Assembly (NCBI GenBank): GCA_964618455.1
Contig: CAZUAQ010000008.1
Span: 84,582-148,581, forward strand
Direction: 5' to 3'
Source: CAZUAQ01 sp964618455
Lineage (GTDB): Bacteria > Planctomycetota > Phycisphaerae > UBA1845 > PWPN01
DNA length: 64,000 nucleotides
The notes under the pieces were generated by a model. That model had not been told where the DNA came from. It searched no databases and saw nothing but the letters and a program-made list of their open reading frames with translations. Position 1 is the stretch's first letter. The number at the start of each line of letters is the position of its first letter. This document shows positions 1 through 8,964 of the stretch, one piece after another. Both the position numbers and the translations under genes were made by a program.

Positions 1-882
1 CAGTTCACGAGGAATGTACTCGAACGTCTCCTCGTCAATTGAATCAACGAAGAAAGTGTCGCTGGCGATGTAGCCCAATACGCTGGGATGGTTTTCCCGA
101 TGTCGCCGGATGAATCCGAACCCGATCCCGGCGCCGAGCAGAAGTGAAAGGAGGAGCAGTCGCCCCCGTCTTTTTTTGGCAAAGTCGTCTCTCCCGAACC
201 GCAGTCGCAGAAGGGAGGCGACGACAAGCGTGAATCCTGTTGCAAGTAGGACGCGGGCGGGCCAGGCCTCGGCATCGAGGGCGTGGCTGAGCAGGGGTGG
301 ATCGGGGACATCGATATGCTCGCGCCTCGGCCAAAACACGAGCAGGAGCGTCGAGAAAACGACAAGGCATGTTCCCGTCAGCATCCCTGAGATCGTGAAC
401 ATCGGCCAGACCCAATTCCGGAATCGCCGAGGGATCGTGAATCTCCTTTGGAGGAGGGCCATCCTGCCTGCCAGCAATCCCGCGATCGGGATCGGTATCG
501 CGAGGAGGATACGAAACGTGGTGGGCGATTTTTCCAGCAGCCAGGGAACGGAGAGGAAGCCCGCCAGAACCAAGGCCTGGAAAAAGACGACGAGCATGCC
601 CCTGTCCGAGCCGTAGCGCGCGACGGTCGTCGCGCTACCGAAGGCAGCGCTAATGAACAAGATCAGGATACTCAGCCACGGTACCTCGCTGGTCAATGCC
701 GAATCCAATCGGAGTGCCACGGGGAAGATCCAGAAGTTCAACAGCCCGTAGAACGGGGCCAGGCACATCAGGGCGAAGAGTAGGAAGAGAAGCGTTGACA
801 TGATCCCGTACACGATCGCGCGCAACGGTCCTGATCGCTGCGAGGTACCTGTGGCGTATTCAACGACCGCGATGTTGCTCAT
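1..882 (-). CDS. Polytopic membrane protein, 3' end cut by window edge
   Basis: An uninterrupted minus-strand frame runs from an ATG at 882 to the window edge, giving 294 codons with no stop, so the C terminus lies outside. An AGGGGG ribosome binding site sits six bases before the ATG at 882; a second ATG at 885 is only three bases from it and is less likely. The translation has about seven hydrophobic segments, roughly residues 20-45, 60-75, 85-105, 115-130, 145-170, 205-225 and 235-255, separated by short Arg-rich loops. The last visible part is hydrophilic and acidic (IDEETFEYIPREL). I recognise no family. The aminotransferase at 916 ends about 30 bases upstream on the same strand, so the two may be cotranscribed. 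That the frame is coding is well supported; the function is unknown. Confidence 0.75.
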   Translation of the reverse strand, partial: MSNIAVVEYATGTSQRSGPLRAIVYGIMSTLLFLLFALMCLAPFYGLLNFWIFPVALRLDSALTSEVPWLSILILFISAAFGSATTVARYGSDRGMLVVFFQALVLAGFLSVPWLLEKSPTTFRILLAIPIPIAGLLAGRMALLQRRFTIPRRFRNWVWPMFTISGMLTGTCLVVFSTLLLVFWPRREHIDVPDPPLLSHALDAEAWPARVLLATGFTLVVASLLRLRFGRDDFAKKRRGRLLLLSLLLGAGIGFGFIRRHRENHPSVLGYIASDTFFVDSIDEETFEYIPREL

Positions 883-915
883 CATGTCCCCCTGGTTGCA
901 GAAGCTCTCCAATCC

Positions 916-2274
916 TCACACCGAGCGAGCGTAGTCGATGGCGTCGCGCATGATCGTGATCGCCCGCTCCATGGCGTCGCGCTCCTCGAAGCCGTAGGAG
1001 ATGCGCAACTGCCGCCGTCCGACTTCGGCCAGGTCGCCCGCACGATGCACGCAATAGGTCCCCGGTATGTAGATCACGCGCGGGTGCCGCGCGTCGGGCG
1101 GGCCGTCGTGCGCGGCGTTGCCCGTGGTGCGCGTCAGGTAGCGGAAGAACGGCGAGCTCTCTTCGGTGCGTACCTGCTTGAACGTCAGGTACAGATAAAA
1201 CCCCGCCCGGCCTCCGATGACCGTCTCGACCTCGTCGCCCAGTTGAGCGTCGATCCATGCGCGCGTCGCGACCGCCTTCTCGCGATACCCCCGGCGCACG
1301 GTGTCGAGCTGGCGGGCAATGTGGTGATCCAGCAGCCAGCTCGCCATTTCCTGCGTCATCAGTGGCGCGCTGAAACCCGCATCCGACGTCCGCTGTACCA
1401 TCGCGTCCATGAACGGACCGCCGCGGCCGATCATGTACCCGATCCGCAACGCCGGCGCCAGAACCTTCGACAGCGTGCCGATCTCGTAGACTACGCCCGC
1501 CGGATCATCGTGGAATCCCGAGCGGATCGCTTCGGTATCAGGATCGTGCACGAGGTCCTCGTACGCCCGGTCGAAGATCACCGGCACCTTCCGCCCCAAC
1601 CTTTCGGAGAGCCGGATCGCCATGTCGATAACCGCCCGCCGTCGATCGTTGGCGAGGATCGCGCACGACGGATTGCCCACCGTGACGAGGTAAAACGCGC
1701 GGAGCGCGCTGGCGCGCTTACCCAGCTCATCGAGCTTCGATTCCAGGAGATCGACCCGGATGCCGTCGCGATCTTCGGGCACCGCCAGCAGGTCAAACCC
1801 GGCGCGCTCCAGAAAGTTCGTGTAGATGTAGTACATCGGGTCGGTGGTGACGACGATGCCTTTGGGCAGCACGTACGCCAGCGATTCGAGCAGGCTCGTC
1901 GCGCCATTGGGGCCGACGATGATTTCGCGATCGGCGAGCAGCTCTTCGGTCAATCCGCCGACCCGCTGCTCCAGGAGATAACGCCAGAGCGACGTCCGCA
2001 GGTTGTCCGAACCTGCCGGTCCGCCGTAGTTCATCGGCTGGCGGTACCGTTGCCGATCCTTCAGCACCGCCGCCAACGCCTCGACGATCTGGGCATTGGG
2101 AATGGTGCGTTCGTTGACGTAGCCCACACCGAGGTTGATGTCCACGCCGTCGCGGAAGTCGCCGGCGAACTCCGCCATCATGCGGTTCACCGGCGACGGC
2201 GTGCCCGATCGCTCGCCATAAGCGGAAAGCTCTACCGCGTCGGCGGTCCGCGTATCAGTCGATCCAGAAGCCAT
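916..2274 (-). CDS. PLP-dependent class I/II aminotransferase
   Basis: A 452-residue fold-type I PLP enzyme that probably transfers amino groups between an amino acid and a 2-oxo acid in the cytosol. Visible signatures are the substrate-side NYGGPAGSDNLR block (about 82-92), the cofactor-binding VGNPS Asn at 201, FDRAYED with Asp235 and Tyr238, and the Schiff-base lysine K270 in GTLSKVLAPALRIGYMIG. A C-terminal Arg in LRISYGFE would bind the substrate carboxylate. This arrangement is typical of the 2-aminoadipate/kynurenine aminotransferase branch, here without the GntR domain seen in MocR proteins. The true substrate cannot be read from sequence. The start at 2274 has AAGG a few bases upstream. 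It is divergent from the large secreted protein at 2464, with a 189-base shared upstream region, and the membrane protein at 882 follows closely. Confidence 0.9.
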   Translation of the reverse strand: MASGSTDTRTADAVELSAYGERSGTPSPVNRMMAEFAGDFRDGVDINLGVGYVNERTIPNAQIVEALAAVLKDRQRYRQPMNYGGPAGSDNLRTSLWRYLLEQRVGGLTEELLADREIIVGPNGATSLLESLAYVLPKGIVVTTDPMYYIYTNFLERAGFDLLAVPEDRDGIRVDLLESKLDELGKRASALRAFYLVTVGNPSCAILANDRRRAVIDMAIRLSERLGRKVPVIFDRAYEDLVHDPDTEAIRSGFHDDPAGVVYEIGTLSKVLAPALRIGYMIGRGGPFMDAMVQRTSDAGFSAPLMTQEMASWLLDHHIARQLDTVRRGYREKAVATRAWIDAQLGDEVETVIGGRAGFYLYLTFKQVRTEESSPFFRYLTRTTGNAAHDGPPDARHPRVIYIPGTYCVHRAGDLAEVGRRQLRISYGFEERDAMERAITIMRDAIDYARSV

Positions 2275-2463
2275 GCCTTCAACATAACCGATCTGCCATG
2301 GCGGTTCCGCATTTCCGCGGTGAGGGGACGGCTTTCATTTAGCGAGTACACGCACGCCGGGAGGGGCTGTGAGTTGCCCGGCACGCCCGGAAGCGGTACC
2401 TTGATCGGCCTGAAATCACACCGCCAGAAGTTCCCAAGCCTCCCTCACGAAGGAGTATTCTCG

Positions 2464-5400
2464 ATGTGGAAGCTGCTTCCTCCGCTGTGCCTGATCGGCC
2501 TGATGCTGTCCCCCGTCGCGCCCGCCCCGGCGCAGGAATTCGATCCCGATCAATGGACGCTCGCGTTCGAGGACAAGTTCGAGCGCGAGGAGCCCGGGCC
2601 GCTCTACGAAAAGGGTGATCGCGCCAAGAGCGTCAGCATCGAAGACGGCCGCCTGCTGATCGTCGGCAGCGGGGCGTCGGCGATGATCGGCAAATCTTTC
2701 ACCACGGACGTCCGTCTCGAGTTCGACTGCCAGGCGTGGCCCGAGCGCGATCCGGTGGATCTTTCCGCCAAGATCAGCGAGGTCTACCTCTTCGGCTTCG
2801 GGGCGCGTTCCAACCTCGCCAATCATCTTCTCGGCCCGGGCATGAACGTCGTCGATCTTGATCCGGAGATGCTCATCGAGAAGGGCCGCACCTACCACAT
2901 GGTGGCCCAGCGCGAAGGCCGGCGCATGTTCTACCAGGTGGACGGGGAGATCATTCTCGACGGCACCTCCGAGAATCTCGTGGGTGGCCAGGAGTTCGAT
3001 CGCGTCGGCTTCATCACCTGGAGCGGCATGTACGTCGATAACGTGAAGGTCTACGAGCGCAAGACTCCGCACCCGGACACGCGGAAGTACATCACATCCG
3101 TGCCGGGCCTGCCCCTCGAACGCGAGGGACGCAAGGTCATGTACGTCGAGGGCACCGCCACGGGCACGCTCAAGAATGCGCTGGACGCCCTCAACGCCGG
3201 ACAATACGAGAAGGCCATACAGCGTTTCATGGAGCTCGACAACGTCACGCTCAAGATGGCGGGGCTGGCCCATGTCTATGGTGATGTCAATTACGTCGAG
3301 AAACCTTCGTACGGCAAGCGCGGGGACTTCCGCGACTTCGGAGACCTCGGCGCATTCGCGGACCTGTGGCGTCAGGCGGCGGAGGCCAACCCGGACAACG
3401 TCCTGCTGAAGGCATACCTTCCCGCCGCCGAAGCCTTCGGCCGGCTCCACATGAGTCGCAGCGGTCACAACGACGCGACGATGCTGCTCAGCCTCGGCGA
3501 GAAGGGCAACCCGTTCTATCACAAGGCCAAGCTCTACAAGGCGCGCTACATCTTCTGGGACGGCATGGAAGGCGCGAGCGGCGAACGCAAGAACCAGGCG
3601 CACGACATGATGCGTGAGCTCCACACCATCTGGCCCGACAACCGCGTGCTGAACGAGTATGTCGGTGAGCCAGTACCGTGGGGCGAGGAACTCAACGCCG
3701 ATACCGAAAATCACCCCGCCTGGGCGGCGTATCTCCGCGAGGCGTATGCGCGCGAGGTGGCCATCATGGAGCGTTTCGTCGATGCGCGGCAGGCGCCCAA
3801 CGGCGAGTTCGGCGGTGGTTGGGGCGACGACGTGGAAATGATGCGGAAGTGGGTGCCCATCGCCGCCATCAGCACCTGCGCCGAGAAAGTCCGCCGCGGC
3901 ATCGACAATCTGACCGAGGGCATCCATCAGTACATGGCGCCGCGCGGCTACTCCGAAGGCATTGCCGATGTCGAACACTCCGCCGAGCCGACCGCCGATG
4001 TCTATCCCACCATGCTCGTCTTGCGCCACGGCGATCCGCGCTACTACGAGATGAATCTGCAGACCTGCAAGATCATCAAGGATGTCATGATGGGCATCGA
4101 TGCCAACGGCTACCCGCGGGCCAAGGCGGTCGAGATCGGCGCGCGGGGCGCGAACACGAAGCAGATGAGCGGCGGAGGCGACACCGGCTATCACGCCCGG
4201 GCCATGAAGCACTTCTACTACGCCGCTTGGTACGGCAACGACGAAGCCCTCGACTGGTACGTCCGCTGGGCGAAGGGCTGGGGCCACACGATCCTGATCG
4301 ATGAGCCGAACAAGCCGGCGGGCGTGGCCCCGGGCACGATCTGGTATCCGAGCGGGTCGTACTATCCGCCCAACGGTGAACTCTGGTTTAGCGACAAGGC
4401 GGAGAACTACTACGGCGTCATGGGCCTGCCCATCATGATCCACCAGTCGCTGCTGGCGGCGTACATGCTCGCGCCCGATCGCGAATTGCTGCATCCCGTG
4501 CAGCGCATGCTCGACCTCGCCACCAGCGGTCCGCTATACGTCGACGGGCATGAACCGCCATCGCGCGAATGGGCGCTGGCCAGTCTCGCCCATCAGGCGA
4601 GCAGCAACGTCACAAGTCTCTACCGCACGCTGACCGGCGAGCGCGTCTACGACGAGTACACACGCCGCTTCGGCACGCCGCCGCAGCAGTACCAGATCTC
4701 ACAGGATCTCTCCGCCTACCTCGACAGTTTCGAGACGGCCGCGAAGAGCCTGCGTCACAACCTCTGGTATTACACGACGGAGGTGCTCTCGACGGACCGT
4801 CTGCACCTGCCGTCGGTCGAGGCGGTGTGGGGGGCGTACTCCGGCGCGGTGTCCACCTTCGTCGACGCCGAAGCCCCGACCATGGGCGTGACCTATGAGA
4901 CGCCTGACGCGAACTTCGCCGCCATCGTCACCGAGAACTCCGAGACCCGGTTGCGGTTGTGGATCTACACCTTCTGGGACGAGCCGCAGGAGATCACGCT
5001 GAACCTCTGGCGGCTCACGCCCGGCGATTACCTCGTGACGCAAGGCGAACTCATGGACGGCGAACGGCCGTTCCAGCACCGCTACGATTGGAGCGATCCC
5101 GCACTCGTGCGCATTCTCCATCGCGCCGAGCCGGTTTCGATCGTCGTGCCGCCCAAGAAAACCTGGGTCGTCGATTTCCGGCTGCATCGTGTCGCCGACG
5201 TGCCGCGCTACGCCTGTGACCTGGCAATTCACACGCGGGATCTGGCCGTCGACGGGGAGAACGTTCTGGTCACGATACATAACATCGGCAATGCTCCGGC
5301 GGAGCATTTCTCCGTCGCCACGCAGGTCCTGGAGAAAGATGGCTGGGTCACGGCCGACGAGGTGCTCGTGGATCGCCTCTCGCACCCGACGGAGTACATC

Positions 5401-5532
5401 CCCTTTACCGCCGAGGTCGAGTTGAAACGGCCTGCCGGAGTGCCTGACGACCGGTGGCGAGTGGTGCTCGACCCCGCCGACGATCTTTACGAGATCACCG
5501 AAATGAACAACGTTGCCTCACCCGGGCAGTGA
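2464..5532 (+). CDS. Large secreted protein: jelly-roll-like N domain, helical core, CARDB-like C domain
   Basis: The ATG at 2464 is chosen because it begins a classic signal peptide (MWKLLPPLCLIGLMLSPVAP, cleavage near APAQ-EF) and has AGGAG nearby (GAAGGAG at 2451-2457); the open frame extends much further 5' but without coding character. The 1022-residue product starts with a beta-rich region (about 25-205) resembling concanavalin/LamG-type sugar-binding folds, with FITWSGMYVDNVKVYER at its end. A long Trp/Tyr/His-rich helical region (about 210-820) resembles alpha/alpha-toroid polysaccharide lyases or hydrolases. The last 110 residues (CDLAIHTRDL to ITEMNNVA) look like a CARDB adhesion module. 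I infer an exported carbohydrate-active enzyme, but no catalytic motif is certain. The DUF1080-ThuA gene follows after 129 bases on the same strand. Confidence 0.8.
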   Translation: MWKLLPPLCLIGLMLSPVAPAPAQEFDPDQWTLAFEDKFEREEPGPLYEKGDRAKSVSIEDGRLLIVGSGASAMIGKSFTTDVRLEFDCQAWPERDPVDLSAKISEVYLFGFGARSNLANHLLGPGMNVVDLDPEMLIEKGRTYHMVAQREGRRMFYQVDGEIILDGTSENLVGGQEFDRVGFITWSGMYVDNVKVYERKTPHPDTRKYITSVPGLPLEREGRKVMYVEGTATGTLKNALDALNAGQYEKAIQRFMELDNVTLKMAGLAHVYGDVNYVEKPSYGKRGDFRDFGDLGAFADLWRQAAEANPDNVLLKAYLPAAEAFGRLHMSRSGHNDATMLLSLGEKGNPFYHKAKLYKARYIFWDGMEGASGERKNQAHDMMRELHTIWPDNRVLNEYVGEPVPWGEELNADTENHPAWAAYLREAYAREVAIMERFVDARQAPNGEFGGGWGDDVEMMRKWVPIAAISTCAEKVRRGIDNLTEGIHQYMAPRGYSEGIADVEHSAEPTADVYPTMLVLRHGDPRYYEMNLQTCKIIKDVMMGIDANGYPRAKAVEIGARGANTKQMSGGGDTGYHARAMKHFYYAAWYGNDEALDWYVRWAKGWGHTILIDEPNKPAGVAPGTIWYPSGSYYPPNGELWFSDKAENYYGVMGLPIMIHQSLLAAYMLAPDRELLHPVQRMLDLATSGPLYVDGHEPPSREWALASLAHQASSNVTSLYRTLTGERVYDEYTRRFGTPPQQYQISQDLSAYLDSFETAAKSLRHNLWYYTTEVLSTDRLHLPSVEAVWGAYSGAVSTFVDAEAPTMGVTYETPDANFAAIVTENSETRLRLWIYTFWDEPQEITLNLWRLTPGDYLVTQGELMDGERPFQHRYDWSDPALVRILHRAEPVSIVVPPKKTWVVDFRLHRVADVPRYACDLAIHTRDLAVDGENVLVTIHNIGNAPAEHFSVATQVLEKDGWVTADEVLVDRLSHPTEYIPFTAEVELKRPAGVPDDRWRVVLDPADDLYEITEMNNVASPGQ

Positions 5533-5558
5533 TCCCTCGAACCCGGTGAGGATGTGTC

Positions 5559-5564
5559 TATAAT
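5559..5564 (+). promoter_or_regulatory. Possible -10 element upstream of the DUF1080-ThuA gene
   Basis: A perfect TATAAT lies 98 bases before the ATG at 5662. No good -35 hexamer is visible 16-18 bases upstream (CTCGAA region), so this is a weak prediction. If real, the gene has its own promoter rather than depending on read-through from the gene ending at 5532. Confidence 0.3.
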
Positions 5565-5661
5565 GGGACACCCCCGAGGCGAAGCCGGCATCGTGATGTC
5601 GACAGCTTCGCTCATTGAACAACGAGCCTCACACACGCTGGAGCGCGAAGGAGGATTTCAC

Positions 5662-7236
5662 ATGGTCCGCAATGCACGACGATTCATCCTGCTGGCGAGC
5701 CTGGCGCTGGGCTTCGCGATCCCCTCGATTGCCCACGCCGACGATCACGGGTTCGTCTCGATCTTCGACGGGAAGACGCTGAAGCACTGGGACGGCAATC
5801 CCGAGCTCTGGCGCGTCGAGGACGGCGCCATCACGGGCGAGACGAAGGAAGACGCCCCGATCAAGTACAACCACTTCATCATCTGGCGTGGCGGCGAGAT
5901 CGATGATTTCGAGTTGAAGTTCCAGTTCCGCACCCACTCGGGCAACAGCGGCTGCCAGTACCGCAGCTTCGAGGTGCCCAAGGTCGGCCCGTGGTCGGTC
6001 GGCGGCTACCAGGCCGACTTCGAGTTCGGCAAGCAGTGGAGTGGCATTCTTTACGGCGAGCAGTACCGCGGCATCCTCGCCGAGCGCGGGGCGATGTCCG
6101 TCATCGGCGACGACCACAAGCCGGAAATCGTCAGCAGGTTCGGCGATCCCGACGAACTCGGCGCCGTCGTCAAGCCCGGCGAGTGGAACGATTACCACAT
6201 CATCGCCCAGGGCTATCACTTCGTTCACAAGATCAATGGCGAAGTATTGTGTGAAGCGGTCGACCTGGATCATGAGATGCGACGCCGCAGCGGGATCCTC
6301 GCGTTCCAGCTTCATGCCGGACCGCCGATGAAGCTGCAGGTCCGCGATATCAAGCTCAAGAGGCTGCCCATGAGAGACAAGAAGAAGGTCGTGTTCATTG
6401 CCGGTAAGGAGAGCCACGGCTTCGGCGCCCACGAGCACAAGGCCGGCTGCATGCTCCTCGCCGACCTGATCAACAAGAACCACCCGGACATTCACGCCAC
6501 GGTCTACACCGGAGGATGGCCCGACGACCCGACGCTCTTCGACAACGCCGACGCCGTGGTCATGTACTGCGACGGCGGACAGGGCCACATGGTCAACGAT
6601 CATCTCGATGTGGTCGATCGCTTCGCCAAGCAGGGCCTCGGCGTGGCGTGCCTGCACTATGGTGTGGAAGTGCCCAAGGGCAAGTCGGGCGACAAGTTCC
6701 TCGAATGGATCGGCGGTTACTTCGAGACCTACTGGTCGGTCAACCCGCATTGGGTGGCGGAGTTCAAGACGCTGCCGGACCATCCCATTACGCGCGGCGT
6801 GAAGCCGTTCACCATCAACGATGAGTGGTACTACAACATGCGGTTCACCAGGGACATGGAAGGCGTGACCGAGATCCTCACCGCCATCCCGCCGGCGAGC
6901 ACGCTCGATCGCCCCGACGGACCGCACAGCAACAACCCGCACGTCCGCAAGCTCAAAGGCAAGCCGACTTGTGTGGCGTGGGCGTACGAGCGACCCGGCG
7001 ACGGGCGCGGCTTCGGTCTGACCGGCGGCCACTTCCACTGGAACTGGGGCCACGACCAGATGCGCAAGCTCGTGCTCAACGCACTTACATGGGTGGCCGA
7101 GGCGGAAGTGCCGGAGAAGGGCGTCCATTCGGATTCGCTGACCGTGGATGACCTCCTGGCCAACCAGGATTTCGAGACGCCCGACAAGTTCAAGAAGGAA
7201 GAGATGGCCCAGCAACTGGCGGAGTGGAATCGGTAA
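5662..7236 (+). CDS. Exported DUF1080 (3-keto-disaccharide hydrolase) + ThuA-like protein
   Basis: The ATG at 5662 follows a strong GGAGG and starts a signal peptide (MVRNARRFILLASLALGFAI, cleavage near AHA-DDH), giving 524 residues. Residues about 30-230 match the DUF1080/3-keto-disaccharide hydrolase fold: FVSIFDGKTLKHWDG at the start, the diagnostic SGNSGCQYRS, and VGGYQADFEF. Residues about 240-470 match ThuA, a glutamine-amidotransferase-like domain implicated in trehalose and other sugar use: KVVFIAGKESHGFGAHEH, CDGGQGH, and a final GGHFHWNWG. Planctomycetes commonly encode this pairing in periplasmic breakdown of 3-keto sugars; the role here follows from family knowledge. Its position after another exported carbohydrate-related protein supports that. 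Confidence 0.88.
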   Translation: MVRNARRFILLASLALGFAIPSIAHADDHGFVSIFDGKTLKHWDGNPELWRVEDGAITGETKEDAPIKYNHFIIWRGGEIDDFELKFQFRTHSGNSGCQYRSFEVPKVGPWSVGGYQADFEFGKQWSGILYGEQYRGILAERGAMSVIGDDHKPEIVSRFGDPDELGAVVKPGEWNDYHIIAQGYHFVHKINGEVLCEAVDLDHEMRRRSGILAFQLHAGPPMKLQVRDIKLKRLPMRDKKKVVFIAGKESHGFGAHEHKAGCMLLADLINKNHPDIHATVYTGGWPDDPTLFDNADAVVMYCDGGQGHMVNDHLDVVDRFAKQGLGVACLHYGVEVPKGKSGDKFLEWIGGYFETYWSVNPHWVAEFKTLPDHPITRGVKPFTINDEWYYNMRFTRDMEGVTEILTAIPPASTLDRPDGPHSNNPHVRKLKGKPTCVAWAYERPGDGRGFGLTGGHFHWNWGHDQMRKLVLNALTWVAEAEVPEKGVHSDSLTVDDLLANQDFETPDKFKKEEMAQQLAEWNR

Positions 7237-7271
7237 CGGACCGCGCGGCCGTTTCCCCTTCGCTCCGAGTG

Positions 7272-8177
7272 TTATTCCGGAGGACGACGCGGTCCGCGCG
7301 GATCACGGGGCGGCCCCGGAGCAATGTGCGGCGGACCGTCGCGGAAACCCCGGCGACCGGGGCCGTGCTCCCCGCGCGGCGGCATCATGCCCCTGCCCTC
7401 GAGCACGTTCTGCAACTGCTCGTCGAGAAGGGTCTCCTTGTTCGCTTCGACCTGCGCGATCCGTCGCTTCATCTCCGCCAGACGCGCTTCCAGTTCCTCG
7501 ATTTCCCGGCGATGATGCGAAACGCGGTCTTCGAACAGCCCCTCCATGGTCGCGCGGATCTCGGACTTCAGCCGTGACTTCTCCTCGTCCGTCGTGGCAG
7601 CCCGATACTGTCGACCTTTGCGCTGGATCTCGCGCATCTTCTCGAAGTGTTCTTGCCGAAGTCCCCGCCCGCGCGGACCCATTTGGTCGATCATGAAGTT
7701 GCGCACCCGTTCCGCCATGCGCATGAAGCCTTCCTCGTCCTCGCTGCGCAACCGAATCAGCTTCTCGTGCAACTCGGGGAAGTTCTGCTCCACGCGTTCG
7801 AGAAACGCATCAATGGACTCCTCGGTCAGTTCAGGCAGTTCGAGCATCTCCGGATCCCGCTCAGGTCGCATCGGACCCCGTCCCCCGCGATCGCGGGAGA
7901 ATCTTCCCCGATCATCCATCGGGCGATAGGGCCGACTGGCAGCGCCGCGACGCCCCTCCGACCCACGTTGTCGCGCTTCACGAAGCCGCTGGAAAAAGGG
8001 GCGAGGGCCGGCCAGCGGCGGTCGGTCCTCTTCAGGACCGGCGGGAACGGCATGCCCCTCCTCCTCCGCCGCAGGAGTTGCCGGGGCCTTCTCTTCCGCC
8101 CACACCGCGAACCCGAGCACCAGCACGAGGCTCCCGCTGATCAGCGATCCCGTGACCATCCGTCCGAGTCGTGTCAT
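7272..8177 (-). CDS. Secreted Arg/Glu/Pro-rich helical protein of an ECF sigma operon
   Basis: 301 residues beginning with a signal peptide (hydrophobic stretch about 10-26, cleavage near VWA-EEK). Next comes a low-complexity Pro/Arg/Gly region (about 35-105), then a charged, mostly helical segment (about 108-255) with a heptad-like run EIEELEARLAEMKRRIAQVE, and a Pro/Arg/Gly-rich tail. No catalytic motif is visible. The ATG overlaps the stop of the upstream anti-sigma-like gene by four bases (ATGA), with GGGAGG before it, so the two are translationally coupled. The shape recalls small helical periplasmic stress sensors such as Spy/CpxP or heavy-metal resistors, but this is only structural resemblance. 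It probably acts in the periplasm with the sigma/anti-sigma pair upstream. Confidence 0.75.
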   Translation of the reverse strand: MTRLGRMVTGSLISGSLVLVLGFAVWAEEKAPATPAAEEEGHAVPAGPEEDRPPLAGPRPFFQRLREARQRGSEGRRGAASRPYRPMDDRGRFSRDRGGRGPMRPERDPEMLELPELTEESIDAFLERVEQNFPELHEKLIRLRSEDEEGFMRMAERVRNFMIDQMGPRGRGLRQEHFEKMREIQRKGRQYRAATTDEEKSRLKSEIRATMEGLFEDRVSHHRREIEELEARLAEMKRRIAQVEANKETLLDEQLQNVLEGRGMMPPRGEHGPGRRGFRDGPPHIAPGPPRDPRGPRRPPE

Positions 8178-8872
8178 CCCAACGCCTCCCGCACCGTATC
8201 CGCCGCGCTTTCCTGCCGCGCGCCTGTGTCTTCCAGCATCGCGTCGATGTCTGCCATGATTTCGTTCAACTGACGGACCGCCTCCATCGGGTCCGCCAGA
8301 TCCTCGGGCAGCGACGCCAGTTGCGACTCCACCGTATCGATCTCATCCTCCATGCTCCCGTCATCCGACGAGGCGTCCACGCCGAGGCCATCGTTGGAAA
8401 ACGCTTCCATGGAAGTCACCAGCGCGAGAATCTCCTGCTCGAGTTTCTCGCCTTCAGGTTGAGCATTCACGACCAACTCGCTGTCTTTCCGCTGCGCGGA
8501 ATCGGCGATCGGATCATTCGTGTCGGGCTCCCTGCTGTTCCACAAATACATGCCCGCCACCAACGCCAGCGCCGCGGCGGCGGCCAGCCCGGCCCAGGTC
8601 CATCCCTTCGCCCAACCGGCGCGATGCGTGGCCACGTTCCCGGCCAGTTCGACGTGCATGGCGGAACGTGCCCGATCAAGCGCTTCTGCTGCAGGTTCCG
8701 GCTGCGCTTGATCGCGCATCCACGCTTCGTTCAGTTCGTGGCGTACCGCCGCTTTCGCGCGATCCACCGCCGCCTCACTCGGCTTCACCCTCGACAGGTC
8801 ATCCGACAGGGCGGCGCGCATGGCCTCCGCCTCGCGCTCGAGCTGTTTCAATTTCTCCCGCTGCTCGTTCAT
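8174..8872 (-). CDS. Single-pass membrane protein, probable anti-sigma factor
   Basis: 232 residues: a charged helical cytoplasmic part (about 1-88), one transmembrane segment (about 91-111, WTWAGLAAAAALALVAGMYL), and an acidic extracytoplasmic part (about 115-232) rich in Glu, Asp and Ser. It follows the ECF sigma gene by 92 bases on the same strand and overlaps the next gene by four bases, the usual position and topology of an anti-sigma factor. The zinc-binding His-x3-Cys-x2-Cys signature of ZAS-type anti-sigma factors is absent, so if it inhibits the sigma factor it does so through a different domain. The role is inferred from context and topology. Confidence 0.72.
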   Translation of the reverse strand: MNEQREKLKQLEREAEAMRAALSDDLSRVKPSEAAVDRAKAAVRHELNEAWMRDQAQPEPAAEALDRARSAMHVELAGNVATHRAGWAKGWTWAGLAAAAALALVAGMYLWNSREPDTNDPIADSAQRKDSELVVNAQPEGEKLEQEILALVTSMEAFSNDGLGVDASSDDGSMEDEIDTVESQLASLPEDLADPMEAVRQLNEIMADIDAMLEDTGARQESAADTVREALG

Positions 8873-8964
8873 GGCTCTTGTCCGTCGTCCTTTCAGCCTC
8901 GCGTCCCAACGGATCCGGCCAATTGGGCCGGGCGCCGTTCATGCCATCCCGTTCGCCCCTCGAC

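Noticed and set aside
2416..4494. Long minus-strand open frame opposite the large secreted protein
   Set aside because: The plus strand has a signal peptide and domain pattern; the minus-strand product is composition-driven.
5521..5570. Full sigma-70 promoter upstream of the DUF1080-ThuA gene
   Set aside because: TATAAT is present but no -35 hexamer is acceptable at 15-19 bases, so only the -10 is reported, at low confidence.
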